Counted from the first letter of the stretch, positions 33,606 to 43,117 are shown. The stretch: DNA of 64,000 nt from Lachnospiraceae bacterium XBB2008 (GCA_900102235.1 FMVL01000005.1:124001-188000), one strand, 5' to 3'. Numbers and translations: made by a program. The notes: generated by a model not told the origin, from the letters alone.

Positions 33606-35567
33606 TCAAGGGTTTGCGGAGTTATGTTGACCAGTTTCGGAGGTGTTTGAACCACTCCCTTCACCCGAGGTCTGAGTACCCGTATCTCCTGTCGCTGAAG
33701 ACGAGGTGTCAGAGGTACCCGAAGAGGATCCGGAATCGCCGGATGAGGCCTGACCACCGGTATCCGTGCCCGTTGAACCGGAACCGGATGAAGTGCCGGA
33801 TGAACCGGAGGTATCCGTTGAAGTGCCGGATGTACCGGTTGATGCATCTCCTGACGAACCGGACGACGTATCGGTTGCGGTATCACCGGTTGTTCCGCCG
33901 GACGAAGACCCTGATGTATCGGTTGTCGTTCCGGATGTATCGGTCGCGGCCCCGCCTGAGGATCCTGAAGATGTATCGTTCGCAGTGCCGCCTGATGTAC
34001 CTGAGCTGTCAGTTGATGTTCCGTTTGACGTTCCGGATGTATCGGTTGTCATTCCGGATGTATCGGTTGTCGTTGCGGTATTTACAGGAGCGAGATCGGA
34101 GAAGGATATGCTCATGTCTTCGCCGTCATCGGCCACATATATCGTATAGCTGCGTGTCTCAAATCCGGGTTTTTTGAGGATTATGGTATGCGCGCCGACA
34201 GTCTTCTTAAAGCTCATGGGGGTAAGACCTGTATATATTCCGTCCACATATACCTCGACGCTGTCGGGATAATATACATAAACCCTGTTATAGCCGTTCG
34301 CCGTCACGGTCTTTTTATTTCCGCTCGCGGTATTCCCGCTAGTCGAGTTGGAACTTGTCGAGTTCTTGCTGACCGAGTTGCCGCTTACGGAGTTCCCGCT
34401 CGCTGAATTGCCGCTTACCGTATTAAACAGGTTGTTCCATATTGAAGAATTGTCGCTCACATATGTGACCGTCTCATCCAGATTGATCGTGATCTCCGAA
34501 AGCTCGGTCCCGATATTCACATATCTGAGCAATGTATCATAACCCTGGGCCGATACTTCTATCTCGTGAACTCCGTATTCAGCTTTGATGATACCGGAGA
34601 TATCCTTAATCTCTCCATCCATCTTAAGCACTGCCGTCTCCGGAGTCACATGGAAAAGGATCTGTCCAAAGGTTTCTTCCGGGGCGGTAATAGCGCTGCA
34701 ATCCAGGACAACCTCCTGATTGCGGTCCACATTGATGGTCTGAGTCTCGGAACTGTTGTCGTTATACATGCGCACCGTATATGTCCCTTCGGGTACGGTA
34801 AGGAGCATGCCGGGTTCGGTTATCTTGGTGATCAGCGACCCGCCGACCTCGATCCATCCGCCGACGAGGGCTTCGTCATGGGTGAGTCTTACATATCCGT
34901 GTCCGCTGTTTACCTTTATTGAATAGATATCATAACCGATGCCCGATACAGTGATCGTATCACCGTCGACTATGTTCATCAGATCCGTTTCCCCGTTTTC
35001 GGAGAAGACCTGTACGCCCCTGGTCAGGGCATAAGTCCTGTCACCAATGGTAGCAGTGGAGTTTATGCCGCCCAGATCATACCTGGTCACGGATTCGTAA
35101 GTCCACGCATCGGGAGAAACCTGGATGTTTACAAGCTGCTTGGTAGCCTTGTAGAAATTGACGTCTACGATGGTACCCTCTGTCATCTGTGCCATGGACA
35201 TCGTAGTTCCGTACTTGTCCAAAGCATATGTGGTGCCATCATAATTCAAGGTATAAGTCCTGGCGGCAACCGTGTTGTAGAGGGTAACCGTCTTTTTCTC
35301 ACGATCGATCGTCTTAAGAATGGCGGTATCCGCTGAATCATAGGTTCCCACGGGCAGATAGTTATAAGTGGAATAAACCACTGCCTCGGAAGGTGATCCG
35401 GGCTGACCTGTTCCCACAAGATCCTGAGCCTGGCCTATGTTAAAGGCTTCGGGCGTACATCCGCAGAGTGCGATCGCGGTAAGACCTCCCAGAAATGCGC
35501 TGATCGTCAGTTTCTTAAGCAGTCCCGATCTGTATTCGAATTTTTTGGCTGAATCACTTTTCTTCAT
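33606..35567 (-). CDS. PEGA-domain lipoprotein with Ser/Thr/Gly-rich tail
   Basis: A 653-residue surface lipoprotein. Basic N-terminus, hydrophobic stretch and lipobox ALCGC (Cys 37). The body (about 50-300) is beta-rich without a known family. Two PEGA-like beta domains follow, about 305-365 and 425-490, the second with VEVYVDGIYTGLTP. A SGNS/NSTSGN repeat of about 35 residues separates them. The last 150 residues are low-complexity Ser/Thr/Gly/Asp (GTSTDTSG-type repeats), probably an extended cell-wall spacer. A role in cell-surface structure is likely but not defined. It is 38 bases downstream of the cca gene on the same strand. Confidence 0.8.
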   Translation of the reverse strand: MKKSDSAKKFEYRSGLLKKLTISAFLGGLTAIALCGCTPEAFNIGQAQDLVGTGQPGSPSEAVVYSTYNYLPVGTYDSADTAILKTIDREKKTVTLYNTVAARTYTLNYDGTTYALDKYGTTMSMAQMTEGTIVDVNFYKATKQLVNIQVSPDAWTYESVTRYDLGGINSTATIGDRTYALTRGVQVFSENGETDLMNIVDGDTITVSGIGYDIYSIKVNSGHGYVRLTHDEALVGGWIEVGGSLITKITEPGMLLTVPEGTYTVRMYNDNSSETQTINVDRNQEVVLDCSAITAPEETFGQILFHVTPETAVLKMDGEIKDISGIIKAEYGVHEIEVSAQGYDTLLRYVNIGTELSEITINLDETVTYVSDNSSIWNNLFNTVSGNSASGNSVSGNSVSKNSTSSNSTSGNTASGNKKTVTANGYNRVYVYYPDSVEVYVDGIYTGLTPMSFKKTVGAHTIILKKPGFETRSYTIYVADDGEDMSISFSDLAPVNTATTTDTSGMTTDTSGTSNGTSTDSSGTSGGTANDTSSGSSGGAATDTSGTTTDTSGSSSGGTTGDTATDTSSGSSGDASTGTSGTSTDTSGSSGTSSGSGSTGTDTGGQASSGDSGSSSGTSDTSSSATGDTGTQTSGEGSGSNTSETGQHNSANP

Positions 35568-35605
35568 ATCCGGTCCGGTGCAAACACCATATCCTATTCA
35601 GTATA

Positions 35606-36937
35606 TCACCAACTTCCCGAGCGAACAAAAGTCAGGAGTTTTTCTTTTGTATTGTCCCCGGGAACCTCCAGAACATGCTCCAGCATAAGCTTAAGCGTAT
35701 CACCTATCCGAGAGCCCTCTTCCATGCCGGCTTCGATCAGATCCTTGCCGCTCACAGCCAGATCCTTTACGGATATGGCTTCGTTATCCTTTAATATCTC
35801 TTCATACAGACGGGTGATATTGTCGAGTTTTTCGTACTTTTCCTCGCGCATGTAATCGCTCTGTCCCGCAACATCGGCTCTCTGGACCTCGAGAAGCAGA
35901 GGGAAAAGCTCATGCCCAAGCGTTGATGCGGCTTTTCTTACGCTCTTTTTGTTATCCTGTATCCGCCAGTCATGGTATGTGATAAGTTTCGTTACTATAT
36001 TTATCAGATCATTATCCGATTTCAAGCGATGCAGTATATCTCTTGCCATGTCCGCTCCGACAGCGGCGTGGCCCTTATTATGGATTATGCCGTCCTCATC
36101 CACCGTGAGCACATTTGGCTTGGCGATATCATGGAGCATCAGGCTGAAACGGATCACTCTGTCGGGCCTGGACGCCATCATGGTATGCAGGATGTGCTCG
36201 CCGACATTATAACAATGATGGATGATGTTCTGCGGCGTGTTCATGCATCTGTCGAATTCCGGGAAAAACCTCGCGGTCAGGCCCAGTTCGTATGCGTCTC
36301 GGAGCATCTCCGGATGATCCGACGTGATCAGCTTGGTAAGCTCGGTCATGATGCGTTCGGCACTGACCTTACTCAGATTAGCTGCGTGTACACGGATCGC
36401 CGCTGCCGTTTTGTCCTCTATGGTATAGCCCAGCTGGGCCGCAAATCTGACCGCCCTCATCATGCGAAGGGCATCTTCCGAAAAACGGTCCGACGGATCT
36501 CCGACAGCGCGGATGACCTTGCGTTCAAGATCTCCAATGCCGTCAAACTCATCAACAAGACCCTTTGTCTCATTGTAGGCCAGGGCGTTGATCGTAAAGT
36601 CCCGCCGCCTTAAGTCTTCTGTTAAGACATCCGTAAACGATACGCTGCTCGGATGCCTGGCATCTTCATAGATCCCGTCCACGCGATAAGTGGTGACTTC
36701 GTATGTATTTCCCTGCATGAGAACAGTGACCGTTCCGTGCCGGATCCCGGTATCCACCGTCCGTTTGAAGAGTTTCTTGATCTCAGTCGGTTTGGCGGAA
36801 GTGGTGATATCCCAGTCATTCGGCTCCCTGCCGAGCAGCGAATCACGCACGCATCCGCCGACGGCATATGCCTCGAAGCCTGCTGCCTCTATGCGGGATA
36901 TTATGGTTTTTACATCCGATGGTAATTCTATGTGCAT
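35606..36937 (-). CDS. cca: CCA-adding tRNA nucleotidyltransferase
   Basis: A 443-residue enzyme adding or repairing the CCA end of tRNAs. The class II nucleotidyltransferase head has GGCVRDSLLG and the metal site DWD (in EPNDWDITT), followed by RRRDFTINALAYN and the EDALRMMRAVRFAAQLGY helix typical of CCA enzymes. An HD-like domain with LMLHDIAKP follows, and a C-terminal helical body. It is needed here because the local tRNA-Pro gene does not encode CCA. An open frame reaches 37012, but family members begin at MHIELPSDVK (36937). AGG lies four bases upstream of that start; neither start has a strong site. Confidence 0.92.
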   Translation of the reverse strand: MHIELPSDVKTIISRIEAAGFEAYAVGGCVRDSLLGREPNDWDITTSAKPTEIKKLFKRTVDTGIRHGTVTVLMQGNTYEVTTYRVDGIYEDARHPSSVSFTDVLTEDLRRRDFTINALAYNETKGLVDEFDGIGDLERKVIRAVGDPSDRFSEDALRMMRAVRFAAQLGYTIEDKTAAAIRVHAANLSKVSAERIMTELTKLITSDHPEMLRDAYELGLTARFFPEFDRCMNTPQNIIHHCYNVGEHILHTMMASRPDRVIRFSLMLHDIAKPNVLTVDEDGIIHNKGHAAVGADMARDILHRLKSDNDLINIVTKLITYHDWRIQDNKKSVRKAASTLGHELFPLLLEVQRADVAGQSDYMREEKYEKLDNITRLYEEILKDNEAISVKDLAVSGKDLIEAGMEEGSRIGDTLKLMLEHVLEVPGDNTKEKLLTFVRSGSW

Positions 36938-37066
36938 TCTGCCTACAATAAAACGCGGAAGTCCAAACAAAGGCTTCCGTGCATTTTCTTCTTCCTGATT
37001 AAATGGTATCATCTGGATATATGAAAAATCAATATAAATATGTACCGTACTGATGAAAGGAAAAAC

Positions 37067-37885
37067 ATGAAAACAGTCATAACCGTAGTAGTCGACAATA
37101 TATCGGATAATGACCTGACAGGAGAATGGGGACTGTGCCTGTATATTGAATACGGAGACAAAAAGATCCTGACGGATGCCGGCTCCTCCGACCTTTTTCT
37201 GAAAAATCTTGAGAAGCTGGGGATAGACGTTGAAGATATCGATCTGGCAACCTTAAGCCATGCACATTACGACCATGCAAACGGCATGCCTTACTTTTTT
37301 GAGCACAACCGGAAAGCGCCGTTCTATGTGAGGGATACGACTGAAGCGAACGCCTACAGGAGGATACTTTTCTACAATAAATATATCGGGATACCGAAAA
37401 ATGTCCTGAGAGACTATCCCGACAGGATCATTAAAGTCTCGGGAGATGCACAGATCGCCGACGGAGTATGGCTCATCCCCCATAAAACGGAGGGCCTGGA
37501 TAAAATCGGCAAAGCCGAGAAAATGTACAGAAAGACCTCTCACGGCTGGATCCCGGACGATTTCTCACATGAGCAGAGTCTGGTGCTTGACACGGACAGG
37601 GGACTCGTGATCATCAATTCCTGCTCCCATGGCGGTGCGGTCAACATCATAAAAGAGGTCCGGAGCACTTTTCCGGACAAAAAAGTATACGGCCTGATCG
37701 GCGGGTTTCATCTGTTCACCAAGCCGGAGGCCGTTATACGCAATGTCGGAGCCGAAATTAACAGAACCGGTATCGAATATGTATGTACCGGTCACTGCAC
37801 GGGGGATGGTCCCTACCGTATACTCAAAGAAGAACTGGGCGATAAGCTTATGCAGTTAAGATGCGGCTTAAAGATCGAGATCTGA
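37067..37885 (+). CDS. MBL-fold metallohydrolase (COG1237-like)
   Basis: A 272-residue metallo-beta-lactamase-fold protein. The metal motif SHAHYDHANG gives HxHxDH, followed by SCSHGG and GGFHL and, near the end, the CTGHCTGD motif. This set is typical of the COG1237 branch, related to archaeal dihydropterin synthase-like proteins. Its substrate in bacteria is unclear. AAAGG before the ATG at 37067 decides the start over an upstream ATG at 37040. It is a single gene, divergent from cca and convergent with the small membrane-protein gene. Confidence 0.85.
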   Translation: MKTVITVVVDNISDNDLTGEWGLCLYIEYGDKKILTDAGSSDLFLKNLEKLGIDVEDIDLATLSHAHYDHANGMPYFFEHNRKAPFYVRDTTEANAYRRILFYNKYIGIPKNVLRDYPDRIIKVSGDAQIADGVWLIPHKTEGLDKIGKAEKMYRKTSHGWIPDDFSHEQSLVLDTDRGLVIINSCSHGGAVNIIKEVRSTFPDKKVYGLIGGFHLFTKPEAVIRNVGAEINRTGIEYVCTGHCTGDGPYRILKEELGDKLMQLRCGLKIEI

Positions 37886-37903
37886 GGATTTATACCGGTC
37901 TGT

Positions 37904-38134
37904 CTATTGCTTCCCTGACCACTCCGCAAACTTTCCGATCAGTATCAGGATCAGTTTATATACTCCGAGAAGTATTACCGCGATGATCGGAGCGAGCCAC
38001 AGCGGCGCGCCGATAAAATGCAGGATCACTATCAGGATCAGCGTAAATATCACGATAAACTTGAGCGCTAAAAAGACCCACGAAACCCCGACGATAGCTT
38101 TACCCAAACTCTCATCTCTGTTCTTATCTTCCAT
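37904..38134 (-). CDS. Small two-helix membrane protein
   Basis: A 76-residue protein with a charged N-terminus (1-10) and two long hydrophobic helices (about 16-40 and 43-66), ending KFAEWSGKQ. No family is recognised. It starts one base after the stop of the S51-methyltransferase gene on the same strand, so it is translated in the same operon. Confidence 0.65.
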   Translation of the reverse strand: MEDKNRDESLGKAIVGVSWVFLALKFIVIFTLILIVILHFIGAPLWLAPIIAVILLGVYKLILILIGKFAEWSGKQ

Positions 38135-38135
38135 A

Positions 38136-39557
38136 TTACGGCCTCCTTGTCAGATATAAGACATATGTGTCATTAAATGTGATCATGTCTCCTGCATCCT
38201 GTACCGCTCTTCGCAATCCTTCGAAAAACTCCTGTTTAAGCGGTTCGGGGATAACGATATGGTCACAATGCGTTCCTGAAAAGGCTACATACTGATCTGC
38301 TGTAAATTCACGCCGGCCTTTGAATTCTCTTTTTTCCACTATATTATAACCGTATTCGGTTGCTGCTGTATAGTGAAATCCTCCGTGTGTATACGGAATA
38401 TCCGGTTTGTAGTATCTGTCATACAGGGCCTGGATCCTTTGCCAGAGTTCTTCATTATTCGACCGGTACTCTGAAGTAGTGAGCATCATGGCCAGAGTCC
38501 CGCCCGGCTTAAGGAGCGAGAATGTCTTGGAAAAAGCGATATCCTCGGGGATCCACTGTATCGTGGCCGCGGAATATATCATGTCAAACTTCATGTCGCC
38601 GAAATCATGGGTTATGAAATCATCATTGACGATGTTGAAATTCGACCGGGAGCCGTATTTCTCCTTCATCTTACGGTACAGATGCTCACCGAGCTCGATG
38701 GCATGATACTCGCATCCCGTATCAAGTATGGGATCGGTGGCCTGTCCGGTTCCCGGACCGATCTCGAGGACCATTTTCCCGGGGCCGATCTGTGCCTCCT
38801 TTATCAGATATTCAAACAGTTCATCGCTGTATCTGGGACGAAATTCATCGAACTGATCGGGGATCGTATCGAAGACTTTCCTGAATTCGTCCTGCATCAG
38901 CTCTTTGATATCATCCTCCGATAAAGGATCTGTCTCACCCTTGTCCACCCGGAAGATATTTCCGACAGTCTCGATCTTTCCCTCTTTTACGAAGATGGCG
39001 CTCTCATCCTCCGGCGCAAACACGGTATGATCCATCGACGCCCGGACCGTCTTATCAAGCCGCTCGGTATCCGACGGGTCATAGTGGGAGATGATCGTGA
39101 TATTCTCGAGGCCCAGGCCCTCATACGGCGTCATCGACTCCCATATGTCCACAACATATTTCGCCATATTCATGGCGCCGGCGCTCACGCCGAGGATCAC
39201 GGCATCGGAGTCTGTTATGGCTTCCGCAAGTTCTTTTTCACGGATAAGCTTAATCTGCGCGGTCGCATTTCCTCCCATCAGAAAGATGCAGTCGGCCTCT
39301 GAGATAAGTCTTTTTGCTTCAGCACTGTCCGTCACGGAGTCTATGACACAAACGCTGTCAAACGGCATGTCCTTTTCCGCAAACATGGCATGCATGCCGT
39401 CACGGTCCTCAACGTTTCGCTCGTGCTCATCAGGCCACGCACTTATGAATACCAGGCTCTTTCTAACCGGGAGTTCTTTCCTGATGCGGTCTGCTATCTC
39501 TTCCGGAAAATGATGATCCGGAAAACCGCTGAATATCCCCAATAATTGTTTTCTCAT
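38136..39557 (-). CDS. Peptidase S51-like / SAM methyltransferase fusion
   Basis: A 473-residue two-domain protein. Residues 1-210 look like a peptidase S51 (dipeptidase E/cyanophycinase type): FLMGGNA (92-98), nucleophile Ser 125 in GVSAGAMN, and a later ISHYD and DESAIFV segment as in that family. Residues 225-473 are a class I SAM-dependent methyltransferase: motif I LEIGPGTGQ (264-272), motif II acidic residue in HAIELG, and post-motif FDMIYSAATIQWIP. The frame is unbroken. The two activities are usually separate proteins; the substrate is unknown. It is followed by a small membrane-protein gene and preceded by a metallophosphoesterase gene 12 bases upstream. Confidence 0.82.
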   Translation of the reverse strand: MRKQLLGIFSGFPDHHFPEEIADRIRKELPVRKSLVFISAWPDEHERNVEDRDGMHAMFAEKDMPFDSVCVIDSVTDSAEAKRLISEADCIFLMGGNATAQIKLIREKELAEAITDSDAVILGVSAGAMNMAKYVVDIWESMTPYEGLGLENITIISHYDPSDTERLDKTVRASMDHTVFAPEDESAIFVKEGKIETVGNIFRVDKGETDPLSEDDIKELMQDEFRKVFDTIPDQFDEFRPRYSDELFEYLIKEAQIGPGKMVLEIGPGTGQATDPILDTGCEYHAIELGEHLYRKMKEKYGSRSNFNIVNDDFITHDFGDMKFDMIYSAATIQWIPEDIAFSKTFSLLKPGGTLAMMLTTSEYRSNNEELWQRIQALYDRYYKPDIPYTHGGFHYTAATEYGYNIVEKREFKGRREFTADQYVAFSGTHCDHIVIPEPLKQEFFEGLRRAVQDAGDMITFNDTYVLYLTRRP

Positions 39558-39569
39558 GCTTACACCCCA

Positions 39570-40520
39570 TTAATGCGGATGACGTGATTCCCATTCCGCA
39601 TATGCTTCTTCCCAGGTTTCAAGGGAAAACGGCCGCCGGGAGTCGTTCTTCATATTTGCATACTCCTCGGCAAACTGCAGAAAAAATGTCACATGTTCCC
39701 TCGCGGTAAGAAGTTCCTGCGTGATCAGCTTGCTCCATACATGCGCCTGCTCATACTGCGACGTCTGTTTTAATCTTTCCACATATTCTTCTTTTGCAAA
39801 AGGGATCCTGATCTCTTCCGCTTCTGCCTTACCTTCATCCGTGATCGTCAATACCGTATACGGAACGCTCTCTTCGACAGCGTCCAGCGGCAATCCGCAG
39901 GATCCCGGATTCACAAGTAATATATCCCTGTCACTGACCTTGTAACTCCACTGCACATGACTGTGACCGAAAATATAAACGCCATCCTCAAGCTCACGAA
40001 CTTTTTCGGAAAAATACGGATCATTATCCAGGATCCCCCGGATATCCCGGCTCAATAGTTTAGGCGTCACTCGCATGGAGGCGTATCTTTCGGCAATGGG
40101 ACCCGGACCGAAGCGGGGAAACTCGTATTCTCCGAGAAAATGATCCGAAGAATGCGCAACATGGATCCTTGTGCCGTTTATCTCAAACTCCGCCGTCTGC
40201 GGCAGGGATAACAGATACTCAAGATTCTCCGGGCTGATGTTACGGTAGCACCAATAGGAGATCTGCATCTGTCCGTCCGTCCATGTCGACTGGTCTTTTC
40301 CGGTCAGGTTTTCCAGATATTTCTCTTCATTGCCGCGGATGATCATCTTTTGGGGGATCCCGCTGACCGTTTGTATGCAATCATCCGGCCACGCCCCGCT
40401 CAGGCAATAATCTCCGGCCAGGATAAAGTGATCGATATTTCTATGTTTCGCATCCTCCAAAACCTTGAGTAATGCAGGATGATTGCCGTGTATATCCGAC
40501 AAAACCGCATATTTCATCAC
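39570..40520 (-). CDS. Metallophosphoesterase (calcineurin-like)
   Basis: A 316-residue phosphoesterase of the YfcE/MJ0936-like group. The dimetal motifs are present: SDIHGNHPAL (residues 8-17), GDYCLSG, RGNEEKY (GNE in place of GNHE) and GHSHVQWSYK near residue 190. Such enzymes cleave phosphodiesters or phosphomonoesters; substrates vary. The C-terminal 90 residues are helical and may be regulatory. Two Met codons open the frame; the first is used here. It lies in a leftward run with the GNAT at 40541 and the S51 fusion. Confidence 0.88.
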   Translation of the reverse strand: MMKYAVLSDIHGNHPALLKVLEDAKHRNIDHFILAGDYCLSGAWPDDCIQTVSGIPQKMIIRGNEEKYLENLTGKDQSTWTDGQMQISYWCYRNISPENLEYLLSLPQTAEFEINGTRIHVAHSSDHFLGEYEFPRFGPGPIAERYASMRVTPKLLSRDIRGILDNDPYFSEKVRELEDGVYIFGHSHVQWSYKVSDRDILLVNPGSCGLPLDAVEESVPYTVLTITDEGKAEAEEIRIPFAKEEYVERLKQTSQYEQAHVWSKLITQELLTAREHVTFFLQFAEEYANMKNDSRRPFSLETWEEAYAEWESRHPH

Positions 40521-40540
40521 TGTTTCTCCACGACCTGAAT

Positions 40541-41005
40541 TTACAGATATGTCTCTATGGTCTTCATTTTTTCCGAGAAACCGGCTTTTTCATAGAACTT
40601 CATGCCTCTGGTATTCTGCGGAAAAACCTGAGTCCTCATGAAATCGGCGCCCTTCTCTTTTCCGTATTCCTTACAGGCCTCGATCAGTTTTGCACCTATA
40701 CCCTGACTGCGCAGTTCTTCGGTTACATCCAGATCCTGAAGATAGATCACCTTTTCAGCCTTCAGACAGGGAACCTTTTTCTGGTCCAGGATCATCACAT
40801 GTGCAAATCCGATGATCCTTCCATCCTGTTCTGCTACAAGAATATCCTGGTTATCTGCTTTAAAGATCCCGTCAAAGAACTCCTCATCCCGCTGTCCGTG
40901 AACAAAATGCTCGGGCTGGAATCTGACAGCATCATTTTCCAGTTCGTAATACAGCTGCTGCAGGTCTTTGATATCTTCTTTGTCAGCGATACGAATTATC
41001 ATCAT
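40541..41005 (-). CDS. GNAT acetyltransferase
   Basis: A 154-residue single-domain GNAT. The acetyl-CoA binding loop lies in EELRSQGIGAKLIEAC (RxxGxG/A form), with the preceding strand VIYLQDLDV and the C-terminal FYEKAGFSEK signature. Substrate unknown. It stands 20 bases upstream of the phosphoesterase gene on the same strand. Confidence 0.88.
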   Translation of the reverse strand: MMIIRIADKEDIKDLQQLYYELENDAVRFQPEHFVHGQRDEEFFDGIFKADNQDILVAEQDGRIIGFAHVMILDQKKVPCLKAEKVIYLQDLDVTEELRSQGIGAKLIEACKEYGKEKGADFMRTQVFPQNTRGMKFYEKAGFSEKMKTIETYL

Positions 41006-41048
41006 TCTCCTTCATTGCGCATTTATTACAAGATGGCTGCTGTCTGTA

Positions 41049-41726
41049 CTAGTATACGGCTCCGTCATAGAAACGCCACCCGATGAACTCCCCGGTCTTT
41101 GCGTCAACATTGACGTAACTCCAGTAATTCAGAGTAAATTCGTAATAAAGCCGCTTTTTCTCCATATCGTATCTGAGCAGATATGTTCCGTAAATGGTAT
41201 CGCCTTTGTCCATGAGCATCTTATCCGTATTCTGGGATGCAAATTCTCTGACATCCGGGATCAGTTTCTTCGGATCAAGCAATCCGGAAGTATCCAGTTC
41301 GGGCCTTTCCATGCGGGAAAACTTCTGAACAAAACCCTCATCGTTTTCCGTGGTCGCAGTATACGGATAATAACTTAATGCAACGCCGTCTACATATGCG
41401 GTAGCGGAGATCTCGATACGTCCGGTCGACGGATAGTACATACAATGAGTGAGATATACATCATCATCAAGCGTCTGATCGATCGACTCAAGATAGTCTC
41501 TGATATACGTGTTTTGTTCTTCGGTTCGCTCTTCGGAGAAAAACGAATCTTTCGGATAATAGATGTGCTCTCCTATACGGCCGGTCCGTTCGGCTTTGAT
41601 GTCGGTATTCAGGTTCGGTATCACAAAGATGACCAGAACAGCTGCAATGATCAGCATTCCTGAAATGACCGCTATAGCGGGCCACAGCATTTTATTTTTT
41701 TCTGTATTACTTCTGTTTTCCTTCAT
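41049..41726 (-). CDS. Hypothetical membrane-anchored protein
   Basis: A 225-residue protein with a short cytoplasmic tail (about 1-13), one membrane helix (about 14-36) and an external domain of about 185 residues rich in Tyr and Asp. The last part (LYYEFTLNYWSYVNVDAKTGEFIGWRFYDG) resembles PepSY-like or YpeB-like beta segments, but the match is weak. It is likely an exported protein held to the membrane by its N-terminus. It lies among GNAT genes on the same strand. Confidence 0.6.
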   Translation of the reverse strand: MKENRSNTEKNKMLWPAIAVISGMLIIAAVLVIFVIPNLNTDIKAERTGRIGEHIYYPKDSFFSEERTEEQNTYIRDYLESIDQTLDDDVYLTHCMYYPSTGRIEISATAYVDGVALSYYPYTATTENDEGFVQKFSRMERPELDTSGLLDPKKLIPDVREFASQNTDKMLMDKGDTIYGTYLLRYDMEKKRLYYEFTLNYWSYVNVDAKTGEFIGWRFYDGAVY

Positions 41727-41752
41727 TTTCTGTGTCTGTCTGCTTAATGCCT

Positions 41753-42163
41753 TTACATGATCTTCTTCAAAAAGAAATATTTGCTTAGCTTGGCATTTTC
41801 GTCTTCACGAACGAATTCAAGTTCATATCCTAATTTCTTATAAAAGTCCGGGGCCTGAAATCCAAAGGTGGTAAGCGCTATTTTTTCATAACCTTTCCCC
41901 TTATAAGCGTCCTCCACAGCGGCAACAAGCCTGCTGCCAACACCTGTTCCTCTGTATGCTTTTCCAACGATCAGATCCCCGATATGAACCTCGTTGTAAT
42001 ACGCACGACCTGTGATTATTCCTGCGATTGTTCCGTTATCCTCTGCCATAAAGCAGAATTCTTCGTAGTTCAGATCCACACCGCATTCTTCACCATAATC
42101 TGTGAACTCTTCATTTATGAACTCGCCCGTTCTTGCGTCTTCTTCAACCCGCCTGATTTCCAT
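41753..42163 (-). CDS. GNAT acetyltransferase
   Basis: About 136 residues. The acetyl-CoA loop is YRGTGVGSRLVAAVED, preceded by IGDLIVGKA, and the end has FYKKLGYELEF, all GNAT hallmarks. GGGAGG five bases before the ATG at 42163 picks this start over an in-frame ATG at 42181, which lies upstream of the ribosome site. Substrate unknown. Confidence 0.87.
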   Translation of the reverse strand: MEIRRVEEDARTGEFINEEFTDYGEECGVDLNYEEFCFMAEDNGTIAGIITGRAYYNEVHIGDLIVGKAYRGTGVGSRLVAAVEDAYKGKGYEKIALTTFGFQAPDFYKKLGYELEFVREDENAKLSKYFFLKKIM

Positions 42164-42212
42164 TGATTCCTCCCGGTACATATCATTTGTACTGTGTCTG
42201 ACAAGAACCTTT

Positions 42213-42761
42213 TCACAGCTTCTTCATCATCCAGTATGCATCCATGTAGGATCCTTCTGCATATTTCATGTTATAGGGAAATGTGCCATACCTTATAAAT
42301 CCCAGTTTCTCATACATGGCTATGGCGTCTTTGTTCTCAGCCATAACTTCAAGTTCCGCCTGCTCATAACCCACGCTCTTCGCAACATCAAGAACCGTCT
42401 GCAGCATGATTTTTCCGATACCGCTTCCGCAGTATTCTTTGTACAAAGCAATCGCCACATCACATCTGTGTCTGTATCTCTTATACGGAGCTACAGACAT
42501 AAGAGAACAGTTGCCGATATGCTTACCGCCTGTAAATGCGACCAGCATAAGCTCCCGTTCGGCTTCCATCTTCGCCCGGATAAACTGTTCTTCTTTTTCT
42601 TCCGTGATCGTGATCTCTTCAGGTTCTCGGATCAGATACGGTGTCTCTTCGCTTGTGGTTTTCAGATACTGTATCAGATCCAACGAGTCTTCCGGCCTTG
42701 CATTTCTTAACACTACAGTTCTGCCAAGTTTGTCCTTAACAGATATTTCCTCAAACAGCAT
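42213..42761 (-). CDS. GNAT acetyltransferase
   Basis: About 182 residues of the RimL/YhhY-like type. The GNAT core shows KEYCGSGIGKIMLQTVLDVA for the acetyl-CoA loop and MYEKLGFIRYGTFPY at the end. GGGAGG lies six bases before the ATG at 42761; another ATG at 42767 directly abuts the ribosome site and is less likely. It is the third GNAT gene in 2.3 kb of leftward genes. Confidence 0.88.
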   Translation of the reverse strand: MLFEEISVKDKLGRTVVLRNARPEDSLDLIQYLKTTSEETPYLIREPEEITITEEKEEQFIRAKMEAERELMLVAFTGGKHIGNCSLMSVAPYKRYRHRCDVAIALYKEYCGSGIGKIMLQTVLDVAKSVGYEQAELEVMAENKDAIAMYEKLGFIRYGTFPYNMKYAEGSYMDAYWMMKKL

Positions 42762-42898
42762 AGGCATCCTCCCGTGACATTTTCAATATTTTCCGGTGCC
42801 TCGCAACCCTGAAGAACTCAGTCTACTGCGATTTGTTATATTCTATCATGAACTATATAAAAGAGAAAAAGGACTTGACCGTTTCCCGACGTTGAATG

Positions 42899-43117
42899 CA
42901 CTGGGATTTGCATTTTCTGCGGATTCCAGTGTATTTTGACCGGACTTACGGCGTAAAAAGCACTGGAATCTTCGTTTTCTGCGGATCCCAGTGTATTTTG
43001 ACCGGATTTACGGCGTAAAAAGCACTGGGATCCTCGTTTTCTGCGGATCCCAGTGTATTTTGACCGGACTTACGGCGTAAAAAGCACTGGGATCCTCGTT
43101 TTCTGCGGATCCCAGTG
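42899..43117. repeat. Four 62-bp tandem repeats with paired palindromic arms
   Basis: CACTGG starts units at 42899, 42961, 43023 and 43085, an exact 62-base period. Each unit has an 11-base arm (CACTGGGATCC), an 11-base TTTTCTGC-containing spacer, the complementary arm (GGATCCCAGTG) and a 29-base spacer with TTACGGCGTAA. In the first-second junction the arms read GATTCCAGTG and CACTGGAATC, so two changes compensate each other. Degenerate unit pieces flank the array on both sides. No cas gene is near and spacers are nearly identical, so it is not a CRISPR array. Confidence 0.9.

Noticed and set aside
33560-34177. Pro/Arg-rich frames on both strands at the lipoprotein tail
   Set aside because: They come from the repetitive Ser/Thr/Gly codons of the PEGA lipoprotein read in other frames.
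42899-43117. CRISPR array
   Set aside because: The units are identical over nearly the full 62 bases, including the parts between palindromic arms, so there are no variable spacers, and no cas gene is present.
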